A DNA stretch of 64,000 nt from SB11 sp965249955. Its GTDB lineage: Bacteria > Bacteroidota > Bacteroidia > UBA8524. The stretch spans positions 1,612,001-1,676,000 of the forward strand of contig OZ252261.1 in the NCBI GenBank assembly GCA_965249955.1, read 5' to 3'. The position numbers and the translations under genes are program-made. The notes under the pieces were generated by a model that saw only the letters and a program-made list of their open reading frames with translations, did not search any database and was not told the DNA's origin. Below, piece by piece: positions 1-7,683 of the stretch (its first letter is position 1; the number at the start of each line of letters is the position of its first letter).

Positions 1-236
1 TCCTGTTTCATCAGCGTATCGCCTTGCAAATCGACAGTATCAATAAAACCTACCCACATGGTAAGCCTCCATTTTCCGTATACAGGTTCAAAAGGAAAAA
101 TGCGTGCGCTGTCGTCAAACTCAATAATGGCAGCGCCTTCAAACGTTTTACTACCCTTTGTGTGCGCTTTTACAAGCTCTGCTTGTGCCGTTACTGCTAT
201 AAAAATGCCCACCAAAAGGGCTATTGCGTATTTCAT
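1..236 (-). CDS. Secreted protein, C-terminus beyond the left edge (partial)
   Basis: An open frame starts with ATG at 236 and runs off the left edge. The first about 19 residues (MKYAIALLVGIFIAVTAQA) form a clear Sec signal peptide, so the product is periplasmic or outer-membrane associated. The visible part then reads through a stretch with FEGAAIIEFDD and VYGKWRLTMWVGFID; I do not recognise a family. Its ATG overlaps the stop of the upstream 60-residue gene as ATGA (233-236), so the two are likely translated from one message. The function is unknown. Confidence 0.7.
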   Translation of the reverse strand, partial: MKYAIALLVGIFIAVTAQAELVKAHTKGSKTFEGAAIIEFDDSARIFPFEPVYGKWRLTMWVGFIDTVDLQGDTLMKQ

Positions 237-415
237 GTATTTTTTTCTTTCTGCCAGCGGCGATATAAAAAACCAAATGAGATAAGTACAATTGCTAGTA
301 TGCCAAAGAAGTTTTTAGAATCGTCTTGTATATAATGGTCTAATATTATCCCGCCTAAAATTGCAGGAGCTAACCCAAAACAAACAGCATCAACGATTTT
401 ATCCCTTTTATTCAT
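233..415 (-). CDS. Small two-helix membrane protein
   Basis: This 60-residue protein has a short charged N-terminus (MNKRDK), a hydrophobic segment at about residues 9-26, a polar loop with DDSKN, a second hydrophobic segment at about 35-50 and a basic tail (YRRWQKEK). That is a helical hairpin in the inner membrane. The general shape resembles small AtpZ/AtpI-like proteins, but I see no ATP synthase genes nearby and no diagnostic motif, so I leave it unnamed. The stop overlaps the start of the downstream secreted protein by four bases (ATGA), which suggests coupled translation. Confidence 0.6.
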   Translation of the reverse strand: MNKRDKIVDAVCFGLAPAILGGIILDHYIQDDSKNFFGILAIVLISFGFLYRRWQKEKNT

Positions 416-530
416 GCAGCACTAATGTACAGATTTTTTACAAGAGATGGTAAATGGCGGTTTTGTGGCTTTAAAGGAAAGAAAGGTAAAACGGGGAATA
501 GAGAAATAATTAACCGTTTATCTGTTTTAT

Positions 531-758
531 TTAATTACAACATGATTTATTCATTTGGATTGGGGGGCATTGTACTGTGCCGTAGCTACAATATACACAA
601 CAATCGCCTTCTTTTGGTTTTAACGTTTTTTGACAATTGCTACACACATAAAAGTATTGGCAGGCATCTGTAGGCATTGCTTCCTCTTTTTTAAAGCCAC
701 AATGTGGGCAGGTAATAACCGATTCTGTTTTCACTATTTTTTCATCGTTTCTTTTCAC
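531..758 (-). CDS. GDCCVxC-type small zinc-ribbon protein
   Basis: This 75-residue Cys-rich protein has two CxxC pairs (CPHCG at about 17-21, CSNCQ at about 38-42) followed by the hallmark GDCCVYCSYGTVQCPPIQ near the C-terminus. That is the signature of the GDCCVxC domain (seleno)protein family, which is sometimes found beside mercury or other metal transport genes. Here the positions are ordinary Cys codons; no in-frame TGA is used. The CxxC pairs suggest metal binding. The start is a GTG at 758, because no ATG lies in frame upstream of the CPHCG motif. It stands alone on the minus strand and no transporter is next to it. The cellular role is not established. Confidence 0.8.
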   Translation of the reverse strand: MKRNDEKIVKTESVITCPHCGFKKEEAMPTDACQYFYVCSNCQKTLKPKEGDCCVYCSYGTVQCPPIQMNKSCCN

Positions 759-823
759 TAACGCGTCCTTCCTATTGATTTAGCCAACTGGGAAAACACA
801 ATGAACCACCTTGTTCTATATGA

Positions 824-883
824 CCACGCATAAAACACCTTATGCGTGGGCTTAATTAGCTTAATAATAAAGGCTTAGCCTTT
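824..883. terminator. Two small hairpins downstream of the GldM-C-like gene
   Basis: A perfect 10-base stem (CCACGCATAA at 824-833 with TTATGCGTGG at 840-849) and a 6-base stem (AAAGGC at 869-874 with GCCTTT at 878-883) lie just past the stop of the minus-strand gene at 889. The second is followed on the minus strand by ATTATTAA, a weak U-rich tail. They may end transcription of that gene; the first lacks a T-run. Confidence 0.3.
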
Positions 884-888
884 GTTTG

Positions 889-1320
889 CTAATCAATAAT
901 AGTATATACAACCGGTGCAAAGTTACGCAAACCTTCTTTGGGTGTGTTTGCCTTTACCTGATCTAAAACAAACTGGTCTCCAACAGTAAGTTCTTGCAGT
1001 TTGGCTAGTACGTTTTCATCCAACTGTGACCCTTTTTGTACGTAAATGGCGGTTGGGGATTCCTTTTTTACGTGAGCAACAACAATTACAAAAGACTGAA
1101 CATCATACCCTTCAGCTGGAGATTTATCTTTATAAATAGTGACATCAGGCTTAAGTTCTGAAAGGTCTTTTTGGCTTATTGTGCCCGATAGCTGCCCGCT
1201 GAGAGTTGTAGAAAAAACAGGCTTATCTGTTTTTGGGGTTAAGGTGTTGTTTGGGGCTGGCGTAAACGTATAGCCCGCAAACAATAACGAAAACGAGAGT
1301 AAAAACGTATTTAAATTCAT
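889..1320 (-). CDS. Secreted protein resembling the C-terminal domain of GldM
   Basis: This 143-residue protein has a signal peptide (about residues 1-20) and then a single small domain. The end of the domain (LTVGDQFVLDQVKANTPKEG, then LRNFAPVVYTI) matches the pattern I know from the last domain of GldM, the gliding/T9SS motor component, where a region reading roughly 'G..VYFEDIKAKGPDG..R.L..I.F.I' closes the protein. The SGTISQKDLSEL segment also fits the start of that domain. A full GldM is about 500 residues with an N-terminal membrane helix and coiled coil, all absent here. So this is a free-standing periplasmic module, not GldM itself. It is a lone gene. The assignment is by pattern memory and should be treated as tentative. 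Confidence 0.6.
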   Translation of the reverse strand: MNLNTFLLSFSLLFAGYTFTPAPNNTLTPKTDKPVFSTTLSGQLSGTISQKDLSELKPDVTIYKDKSPAEGYDVQSFVIVVAHVKKESPTAIYVQKGSQLDENVLAKLQELTVGDQFVLDQVKANTPKEGLRNFAPVVYTIID

Positions 1321-1430
1321 AACTGCAAAAGAATTAATGTATTAAAAGTTAGTTAATTACAATCTAAAAAACGCAGTTACTATAAAAATAGTATGCCTCT
1401 TTTGTCATTTTTTGATCCCTGCACTTATCC

Positions 1431-1494
1431 TTCGACTTCGCTCAGGATGACAGCACGCAAATACCCTCCCTTTGGGGAGGTGCAGGAGGGTGAC
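1431..1494. repeat. Intergenic repeats: TTCGACTTCGCTCAGG element and a P1-type palindrome
   Basis: Positions 1431-1453 carry the TTCGACTTCGCTCAGGATGA element that recurs at about 35381-35400 (reverse orientation), 41824, 42480 and 43310. Directly after it (1463-1494) is a short form of the CCCTCC...GGAGGG palindrome family seen at 4757, 5264, 12935, 35365 and 41757. Nothing else is seen in this gene-free stretch, which lies between two small minus-strand genes. Confidence 0.7.
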
Positions 1495-1600
1495 ATTGAA
1501 CTACAAAAAACTATGAGCCATCTCTTTTAAATTTCAGAACATAAAAAAGTTCTATATCTCTAGTATATTTTTTTTCTATGGGGTAAAAACTAAGCCATCC

Positions 1601-1882
1601 CTATCTATCAAATTCGATTTTTGCCCCTTTAGGCAAAAGGCTGCTTATTATTTCATTTTTAGCATTGATATAAAACTTTGACTTGAAAATCTTACCCCCG
1701 AGCCCTCTATAATCTATCGTCAAAACACTAGTCGAACTATCAATATTTACCATAATATTTTTATCCTCTATAGCTATCCATTTACCATAAACACCATTTT
1801 CTGTCTGTTCAAACACATTACAAGAGAAGAGCACAGCCACAAACAAGCTAAATACTATCTTTTTAATAGCCTTCAATTTCAT
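1601..1882 (-). CDS. Small lipoprotein of unknown function
   Basis: This 93-residue protein begins with a basic and hydrophobic signal sequence ending in the lipobox VLFSC (Cys at about 21), so it is predicted to be lipid-anchored. The mature part is a short beta-rich domain (GVYGKWIAIEDKNIMVNID...FKSKFYINAKNEII) like the small lipocalin-like or 'GKW' lipoproteins common in Bacteroidota. It ends 10 bases upstream of the start... of no gene on its own strand other than uvrB, whose stop lies 10 bases before its ATG side; the order on the minus strand is uvrB then this gene, so it may be read through from uvrB. The function is unknown. Confidence 0.6.
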   Translation of the reverse strand: MKLKAIKKIVFSLFVAVLFSCNVFEQTENGVYGKWIAIEDKNIMVNIDSSTSVLTIDYRGLGGKIFKSKFYINAKNEIISSLLPKGAKIEFDR

Positions 1883-1892
1883 AATTCAAAAA

Positions 1893-3926
1893 CTATGCAC
1901 CGTAGCGTTCTTCCATTAGTTTTTTAAGTTCCAGCATTTCATCACGCAGTCGGGCGGCTTCCATAAAATCAAGTTCTTTGGCTGCTTTTTGCATAGCACG
2001 TTCGGTCTCTTTTATGGTTTTTTCAAGTGCAGGTTGGGTCATGTATTGCACCACAGGGTCGGCGGCTATGCTTATTTCTTCTTTCTCTACGTAAGCCTGT
2101 TGCATACTGCCTGTTTTGGCATCGGCCACGTTGGTTTGTTTAAATATCTCTTCGCGGCTTTTGCGCACCGTAGTTGGCGTTATGTTATGCTCTTGGTTGT
2201 AGGCTATTTGTTTTTCGCGGCGGCGGTCGGTTTCTTCAATGGTTTTCGCCATACTCTCGGTAATTTTATCGGCATACATTATCACCTTACCTCGCACGTT
2301 ACGCGCAGCACGCCCAATGGTTTGGGTTAGCGAACGTTGGCTACGCAAAAAGCCTTCTTTATCGGCATCTAATATGGCCACTAGCGATACTTCGGGTAAA
2401 TCCAACCCTTCACGCAATAGGTTCACACCCACCAATACATCAAACTCGCCCAAACGTAACCCGCGCAAAATCTCAACACGGTCAAGTGTTTTCACTTCAC
2501 TGTGTATGTAACGGCACTTAATATTTAAGCGGCTCATGTATTTGGTAAGTTCTTCGGCCATGCGTTTGGTAAGGGTTGTAACCAAAACACGGTCGCCCAT
2601 ATTTATTCGTTCTTGTATTTCGTCCAAAAGGTCATCTACTTGGTTAACGCTTGGACGAACTTCAATTACAGGATCAAGCAAACCCGTTGGGCGTATTATT
2701 TGCTCTACCACTATGCCCTCGCTTTCTTGTATTTCAAAATCGGCAGGGGTAGCACTAACATAAACCGTTTGAGGTATCATGCTGTGAAACTCCTCGAACT
2801 TTAGCGGGCGATTATCTAGTGCTGAGGGCAAACGAAAACCGTAATCAACAAGGTTTACTTTCCGCGCTCTATCGCCACCATACATGGCGCGTACTTGTGG
2901 CATGGTTACGTGGCTTTCATCTACCACTAAAAGAAAATCATCGGGAAAATAATCTATCAAACAAAAAGGTCGTGCACCCGCTTGGCGACCGTCCATATAA
3001 CGGCTATAGTTTTCTATACCGCTACAATAGCCTAGTTCTCGCATCATTTCAAGGTCAAACGTAACACGGTCTTCCAATCGTTTGGCTTCTAGTAACCGAC
3101 CAATGCTTTTAAAGTATTCTACCTGTGCTACCATATCGTCTTGTATGGCTCGCATAGCCATATTTAAACGCTCTTTTGGGGTAACAAACAAGTTGGCGGG
3201 ATATATGGCCACGTTGGGTAGTTTTTCAAGGGTTTGGCCTGTTGTAGGGTCGAAAACAGAAATATCTTCTACTTCGTTGCCAAAAAAACTTACCCTAAAA
3301 GCTACATCGGTATAGGCACCAAATATATCTACATTATCGCCTTTTACTCTAAAAGTTCCGCGTTTAAACTCGGCAGTAGTGCGTGAATACAGGGCATCAA
3401 CTAAAGAATACAACAGGGTATTGCGCGATATTTTTTGTCCTTTTTCTACCCGAACCACGCTTTCCATAATATCGTAGGGATTTCCCGCACCGTATATGCA
3501 CGATACAGATGCTAACACTATAACATCACGACGACCAGATAGCAGTGATGCTGTGGTTTTTATCCTTAGCTTTTCTATCTCCTCGTTTATGTTAAGGTCT
3601 TTTTCTATGTAGGTGTTGGTGGTGGGCAAAAAAGCCTCGGGCTGATAATAATCGTAATACGATACAAAGTACTCTATAGCATTATCAGGAAAAAACTGCT
3701 TAAACTCGCCAAACAACTGTGCCACCAATGTTTTGTTGTGGCTTATAATAAGCGTGGGCTTTTGTACTTGCTGTATAAGGTTGGCAATGGTAAAGGTTTT
3801 TCCGCTACCGGTAACCCCCAAAAGGGTTTGTGCCTGATCGCCTCGGTTAACGCCTTCTACCAGTTGTTGTATAGCTCGGGGCTGGTCGCCCGTTGGAATA
3901 AATTCGGATGTAAGTTGAAATTGCAC
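1893..3926 (-). CDS. uvrB: UvrB, excinuclease ABC subunit B
   Basis: This is the 677-residue damage-verification helicase of nucleotide excision repair, working with UvrA and UvrC in the cytoplasm. Visible hallmarks are Walker A GVTGSGKT at residues 37-44, the beta-hairpin region YYDYYQPEAFLP, the Walker B DESH box (LLVVDESHVTMPQ), the helicase motifs GVNLLREGLDLPEVSLVAILD and QTIGRAARN, and a C-terminal UVR motif (about 635-670) that contacts UvrC. The length is normal for the family. The start is GTG at 3926, giving MQFQLTSEFIPTGDQP, which matches the usual N-terminus; no in-frame ATG lies nearby. The gene stands alone apart from the small lipoprotein gene immediately downstream. Confidence 0.98.
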   Translation of the reverse strand: MQFQLTSEFIPTGDQPRAIQQLVEGVNRGDQAQTLLGVTGSGKTFTIANLIQQVQKPTLIISHNKTLVAQLFGEFKQFFPDNAIEYFVSYYDYYQPEAFLPTTNTYIEKDLNINEEIEKLRIKTTASLLSGRRDVIVLASVSCIYGAGNPYDIMESVVRVEKGQKISRNTLLYSLVDALYSRTTAEFKRGTFRVKGDNVDIFGAYTDVAFRVSFFGNEVEDISVFDPTTGQTLEKLPNVAIYPANLFVTPKERLNMAMRAIQDDMVAQVEYFKSIGRLLEAKRLEDRVTFDLEMMRELGYCSGIENYSRYMDGRQAGARPFCLIDYFPDDFLLVVDESHVTMPQVRAMYGGDRARKVNLVDYGFRLPSALDNRPLKFEEFHSMIPQTVYVSATPADFEIQESEGIVVEQIIRPTGLLDPVIEVRPSVNQVDDLLDEIQERINMGDRVLVTTLTKRMAEELTKYMSRLNIKCRYIHSEVKTLDRVEILRGLRLGEFDVLVGVNLLREGLDLPEVSLVAILDADKEGFLRSQRSLTQTIGRAARNVRGKVIMYADKITESMAKTIEETDRRREKQIAYNQEHNITPTTVRKSREEIFKQTNVADAKTGSMQQAYVEKEEISIAADPVVQYMTQPALEKTIKETERAMQKAAKELDFMEAARLRDEMLELKKLMEERYGA

Positions 3927-3982
3927 GAAAGATGACTGTTTTTAAAGAACTACGAATTTACTAAATTGGTTGCGCTAATTAA

Positions 3983-4669
3983 ATGAAAGCTAAATTATAT
4001 TCTCACGAGGTGTTGATTGGAGAAACTGAATTGTCCATAACCGACAACTCTATGGGGATTGTAAGCGGCAAACTTTTACCCACTGATGGTTATCGCCAAC
4101 TTCATTCAACATTCATAAAAAGGTATGATACTGCCCATAAGAACTTTAGACGTTTGAATCTTAATTTACAACTTGAAAACGGCTGCTATATCTCGCCAAG
4201 CAAAATTTGGGTTGAAGCTTTCGAGGATTTTCCTGACGAAATAACGGTATATGGATTGGGTGTAAGTCGACAAATAATTGATGATTATTTTGAAGCATCT
4301 CCTCCTAAAGTATTTGTTGAAGAGCCTTGGTACACTTTGGGCTTACAACAAAAGATAGGTTTAGAAAAGGAGCTTTTACGAGAAATTGGTGACGGGAATT
4401 TTTCTTTTTGGGATAAATTGAGAGGAAAGACCAAAAGCCATGTATTAACTGAGTTTTTTTGTTCAGCAAATGCACGTTCTAGTATGGCCGATGATGTTTT
4501 ATTTGAGATAGAAAGTAAAAATGCTGATTATGCATTTGCTGTTGTACACTTAACATGGTCTGGCAAGAAAGAGAGGTTTGTTAATTGTCCTGGAACAGAT
4601 TTCTACAAAAATTTTGACGAGTTTAAACACTTTAGGATGCTTGCGGATAAAGGCGAATGGGAAAGCTAA
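3983..4669 (+). CDS. Hypothetical cytoplasmic protein (228 residues)
   Basis: There is no signal peptide or membrane helix. The N-terminal half (about 1-100) is a beta-rich region with ITDNSMGIVSGKLLPTDGY and a YGLGVSRQIIDDYF segment. The C-terminal part (about 150-228) reads as a separate small domain: ADDVLFEIESKNADYAFAVV, then HLTWSGKKER and a CPGTDFYKNFDEF region. The C-terminal piece resembles small stand-alone proteins that are often found near polymorphic toxins, but no toxin is here and I cannot name the family. It is transcribed divergently from uvrB, with 56 bases between them, so each probably has its own promoter in that gap. The coding region is AT-richer than uvrB. Confidence 0.6.
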   Translation: MKAKLYSHEVLIGETELSITDNSMGIVSGKLLPTDGYRQLHSTFIKRYDTAHKNFRRLNLNLQLENGCYISPSKIWVEAFEDFPDEITVYGLGVSRQIIDDYFEASPPKVFVEEPWYTLGLQQKIGLEKELLREIGDGNFSFWDKLRGKTKSHVLTEFFCSANARSSMADDVLFEIESKNADYAFAVVHLTWSGKKERFVNCPGTDFYKNFDEFKHFRMLADKGEWES

Positions 4670-4756
4670 ATTAAGCAAAATTGTAGCTACATTTACCTTT
4701 ATTGTTAGTAAATGAATATAAGTAGTACTTAGGTTTAAGATGTGAAAAAGCCAAAG

Positions 4757-4843
4757 CTCCCCTCCTTGAATAAGGAGGGGTTGGGGGAGGTAAACGGTTA
4801 TTTCGACCTCCCCTTTGTCCCCTCCTAATGCAGGAGGGGAAGC
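4757..4843. repeat. P1/P2 head-to-head palindrome pair, left flank of the DUF559 gene
   Basis: P1 (4757-4791) is CCCCTCC-TTGAATAA-GGAGGGG followed by the asymmetric tail TTGGGGGAGGT. P2 (4805-4842) is the same element in reverse orientation, with GACCTCCCC then CCCCTCCTAATGCAGGAGGGG. The pair recurs in the same order and orientation just after the DUF559 gene (5262-5355). This is the layout of a bacterial interspersed mosaic element (BIME). Confidence 0.75.
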
Positions 4844-4885
4844 CACAGCCCACTAAGCCTTTTAAACTGAACCTACTACTTAAAG

Positions 4886-5284
4886 ATGAGAAATAATCAA
4901 ATACACAATAGACCTTATTTGAAGGATATTCGACGAGAATTGAGAAAAGAACCCACTGAAGCTGAGGCTTTTTTATGGAAAATTCTTAGAGGTAAAAATA
5001 TTAACGGCAGAAAATTTAGAAGACAACACAGTATTGAAAATTATATTGTCGATTTTTATTGTGCCGAAGAAAAACTGGTGATAGAACTAGACGGGAAAAT
5101 CCATCTTAATCAAAAAGAAATGGATTTTGAAAGAGATAAACGGCTAAAAGAGCTTGGCTATAATGTGCTGAGGTTTGAAAACGAAAGAGTATTTAGAGAA
5201 TTAGAAAAAGTAGTTTGTATTATTGAAGCTAATTTTAAAACCATTAATAAATTTGGAAGTGAGCTAACTCCTCCCCTTGAATAA
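4886..5284 (+). CDS. DUF559 endonuclease-like protein
   Basis: This 132-residue protein belongs to the DUF559 family, which has the fold of very short patch repair (Vsr) and other PD-(D/E)xK nucleases. The typical features are visible: the leader RRELRKEPTEAEAFLWKILR, then FRRQHSIENYIVDFYCAEEKLVIELDG, which carries the D...E-x-D catalytic pattern (IVDFYC, VIELDG), then RDKRLKELGYNVLRFEN. The length is typical. The gene is bracketed by two copies of a roughly 90-base repeat pair in the same orientation, and its last codons (GSELTPPLE) are written by the downstream repeat. This suggests a gene that moves or is copied together with the repeats, which is inference. The substrate is unknown. It is unlikely to share an operon with the gene at 3983. 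Confidence 0.88.
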   Translation: MRNNQIHNRPYLKDIRRELRKEPTEAEAFLWKILRGKNINGRKFRRQHSIENYIVDFYCAEEKLVIELDGKIHLNQKEMDFERDKRLKELGYNVLRFENERVFRELEKVVCIIEANFKTINKFGSELTPPLE

Positions 5285-5355
5285 GGAGAGGGTTAGGGGA
5301 GATCCAAAATAAACGTTTACCTCCCCTTTATCCCCTCCTAATGCAGGAGAGGAAG
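5262..5355. repeat. P1/P2 palindrome pair, right flank of the DUF559 gene
   Basis: This is the second copy of the pair at 4757-4843 in the same orientation: P1 at about 5264-5303 (CTCCTCCCCTTGAATAAGGA core) and P2 at about 5318-5354 (CCTCCTAATGCAGGAGAGG). It overlaps the last seven or so codons and the stop of the DUF559 gene. Arms carry a few substitutions relative to the left copy. Confidence 0.75.
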
Positions 5356-5401
5356 AAAACACACATGGTTGTTAGAACAAACGGACTCAAAATTTTAAGG
5401 C

Positions 5402-6415
5402 ATGAAACGATACAGAATTATAGGTTTTTGTTTGGTAGCAGTTGTTTTATCCAGCTGCGCCGCCTCAAAGCTATCTAAAAAAGACAAGGACGAAAGTGTT
5501 GATTTGGCGATTAACCAAAGTAGCGAAGTGGTAAACTATGCCCTGCTTGAAAGGCAAAAAATACCTACGCTTTCGGCACGGATAGCAAAGGATAGAGATA
5601 GAGGCTTGATTACTGCTGCACTATTGGGGCAAGCGGTATCGGCAGGCTCTAAAGCGGTAAAAAAGCTGATTGATGCAGAGAATGAAAAGTATACGGCAGA
5701 GTATAAAAGTGGGCTAACCAATTTGTTTTTTTACGACCAGCTTTCTATTAAAAGTGCTTTCGACCCTATTGGCATGCAGTTTGGCGGTTTCACTTTTGTG
5801 CGCACGTTTACCAACGACAAGGGAAATACAGATACTGCTATTATTGCCCGCTTTTCGTTGGACACGGACTCTACTAGTATTTATGATGTTTTTAATAACT
5901 CGTTTTTTAGACTAAAACTAGACAGTATTGAGGTGCGCTACGCAAAGGCAAGGGTGGCGGGCAACCGTTGGTATTTGCCTTGGACTCTGTTTCAGAAGAA
6001 ACAAGACGAACAGCTTAATATTGATTTTGAAATTAAGTTTACAACCAACTATGTAAACAAACAAGGCAATTTGTTTAGCAATGTAGAGTTGGGCACTTTT
6101 TATCTTAACCTTCGCAACGCTCCTTTAAACAAAACAGCCACAGGGTATAAGGCCTACTATGATAAACAAAAAGGTAAAGCACTTGACGGATATAGTTTTA
6201 TAGTGCCGCGTAGTTTTGGCTACTACTACCACGAAGGCGACTTTAGAGAAAGCTATAGCAAAGGATTGTACAATATTTTGATAAACGTGAAGGAAAGCAG
6301 TAAAGATAAGTTTGTTGATAAGCTGATAATGAGCAATAGCGGTCAAATTGTCGACCAAATTACTAATACCATTAACAAAAGTGCAGACAAAATATTAACC
6401 CCTGCCGAAGAGTAG
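5402..6415 (+). CDS. Lipoprotein of unknown function (337 residues)
   Basis: A signal sequence ends at the lipobox VLSSC (Cys about 19), followed by a Ser/Lys/Asp-rich linker. The mature protein is mixed alpha/beta: an N-terminal helical part (SEVVNYALLERQKIP...GSKAVKKLIDAENEKYTAEYKSG) and a long C-terminal region with SAFDPIGMQFGGFTFVRTF and IIVPRSFGYYYHEGDF-like strands. No enzyme motif is seen. It would be anchored to the inner leaflet of the outer membrane or exposed on the surface. The gene lies alone on the plus strand and converges on the receiver gene at 6427 with an 11-base gap. Confidence 0.65.
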   Translation: MKRYRIIGFCLVAVVLSSCAASKLSKKDKDESVDLAINQSSEVVNYALLERQKIPTLSARIAKDRDRGLITAALLGQAVSAGSKAVKKLIDAENEKYTAEYKSGLTNLFFYDQLSIKSAFDPIGMQFGGFTFVRTFTNDKGNTDTAIIARFSLDTDSTSIYDVFNNSFFRLKLDSIEVRYAKARVAGNRWYLPWTLFQKKQDEQLNIDFEIKFTTNYVNKQGNLFSNVELGTFYLNLRNAPLNKTATGYKAYYDKQKGKALDGYSFIVPRSFGYYYHEGDFRESYSKGLYNILINVKESSKDKFVDKLIMSNSGQIVDQITNTINKSADKILTPAEE

Positions 6416-6426
6416 TTTTTGCAAAA

Positions 6427-6837
6427 TTATAACGCATGCAAACCACGATACTGTAACAGTATATCGTTTATTTTCTCTTCGTTTAGCGGTTTCACTATAT
6501 AGCCGGCAATTATGTTAATTCCTTTTGCTTTATCAAAATCGGCTTGATCTATTGACGAGGTGGTAAGAAAAACCAATACCTTTTTTTGCAGTGCTTCTTG
6601 CACACGCGTAAATTCTTTAATAAACTGCCAACCGTCAAAAACGGGCATGTTTATATCCAGTAAAATTACATCGGGCAAATCGTCAGGATCGTGAACAATT
6701 TGCTGTAGGTGGTTCATTGCCTCATGGCCATTAGTAAAAGAAGTAGCGTTTTCAGCCGCTTTTTTTAGCTCTAAATATTTTTGGGCGGTGAACTGGAAAA
6801 TCTCATCATCATCAATTATCCAGATATTTTTTATCAT
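6427..6837 (-). CDS. Single-domain response regulator (CheY-like)
   Basis: This 136-residue protein is one receiver domain and nothing else. The acidic pocket is IIDDDE (D10-D11), the phospho-acceptor is D61 in LLDINMP, the switch Thr/Ser lie in FLTTSS (about 91-95) and the conserved Lys in YIVKPL. There is no DNA-binding or enzymatic output domain, so it must act by protein contact or as a phosphate relay. It starts 10 bases after the stop of the histidine-kinase-like gene and is surely co-transcribed with it. Whether that partner can phosphorylate it is doubtful, because its ATPase domain looks degenerate. Confidence 0.9.
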   Translation of the reverse strand: MIKNIWIIDDDEIFQFTAQKYLELKKAAENATSFTNGHEAMNHLQQIVHDPDDLPDVILLDINMPVFDGWQFIKEFTRVQEALQKKVLVFLTTSSIDQADFDKAKGINIIAGYIVKPLNEEKINDILLQYRGLHAL

Positions 6838-6847
6838 TGGTAAAGAA

Positions 6848-7609
6848 CTATTGGGTAAACGAAATTAATACTTTTGTTTGTATTGGGGAGCTTTCATCAA
6901 TATTTGTTGCCGCACCCATTGCCCGTAGAAACAATAATGCAAAATAATAATTCCATCCCGCAAGTTGGCTATCCTTTTCTTTATTTTTTATTTCCTGCTG
7001 GGCTACGGTTTTATTGTAAGCCTCAGTTAAGTCTATAAAATTGGGGTAGGCTATGGTAAGTTGCAAGCCTTCCCACGTTTTTTCAGTACTAAAATGTATT
7101 TCACCCGTTTGTCCAGAATTGGTGTAAAGCTCCACTAAAAGCATAAAACACCGTAAAAGGCTTTGTTCGTCTGAAATAATCTTTTTACCCCCACTAAAGT
7201 CAGTAATAAAATTAACACCAATGGGTAAGTTTCGCTTCACCTCGTTAAGCACCTCGTCTAAATAAGTAAGCCTAAGCTGTGCCTTATCAACCAATGCATT
7301 TTTCCGTTCAGAAGAAAGAGCTTCAAAACCCTCTTGCAGGCGAACAACAGATTTGTTCATTTTTTGTATGTATAGCTGCATATCGCTACTATCGTCGGCT
7401 TTTTCATACAATTGCAACAACATATCTATATTGGTAACGGGCGAGCGCAAATCGTGCGAATACCGCGAAGCAATTTTCCGCAACAAGTCGTTTTCAGTAA
7501 TCAATAAACCAATAGCTTCGGTGATATAATTGATATACTCAGGATTTTCTTCTGAAAGCTGTTTTAGCGTCAACGTCTTCGCTTTGTCTACTTTATCCAA
7601 TACAACCAT
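6848..7609 (-). CDS. Soluble histidine-kinase-like protein with a degenerate ATPase domain
   Basis: The ATG at 7609 gives 253 residues; a TTG further up would add ten. No transmembrane segment is present. The dimerisation/phospho-acceptor helix is clear: IASRYSHDLRSPVTNIDMLLQ, with the His followed by D as in HisKA domains. The C-terminal region is where a HATPase_c domain should be, but the N-box is replaced by MLLVELYTNSGQTGE and no DxGxG (G1) or GxG (G2) motif can be found. Hence it may be a pseudokinase, a phosphatase, or a histidine phosphotransfer-like protein. It sits between the TPR-CHAT gene (74 bases upstream) and the receiver gene (10 bases downstream). Confidence 0.75.
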   Translation of the reverse strand: MVVLDKVDKAKTLTLKQLSEENPEYINYITEAIGLLITENDLLRKIASRYSHDLRSPVTNIDMLLQLYEKADDSSDMQLYIQKMNKSVVRLQEGFEALSSERKNALVDKAQLRLTYLDEVLNEVKRNLPIGVNFITDFSGGKKIISDEQSLLRCFMLLVELYTNSGQTGEIHFSTEKTWEGLQLTIAYPNFIDLTEAYNKTVAQQEIKNKEKDSQLAGWNYYFALLFLRAMGAATNIDESSPIQTKVLISFTQ

Positions 7610-7683
7610 ATTGTATGGTAACTCTTTATTAAAATGCAAATTACAACAAATTAATTAAAAAAAAGTGTTTATACCTTAAAGTG

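Noticed and set aside
4550..4853. Overlapping minus-strand open frames with PPxPPYSRRG-like proteins
   Set aside because: They are read through the P1/P2 palindromes and over a real plus-strand gene; low-complexity translation of repeats.
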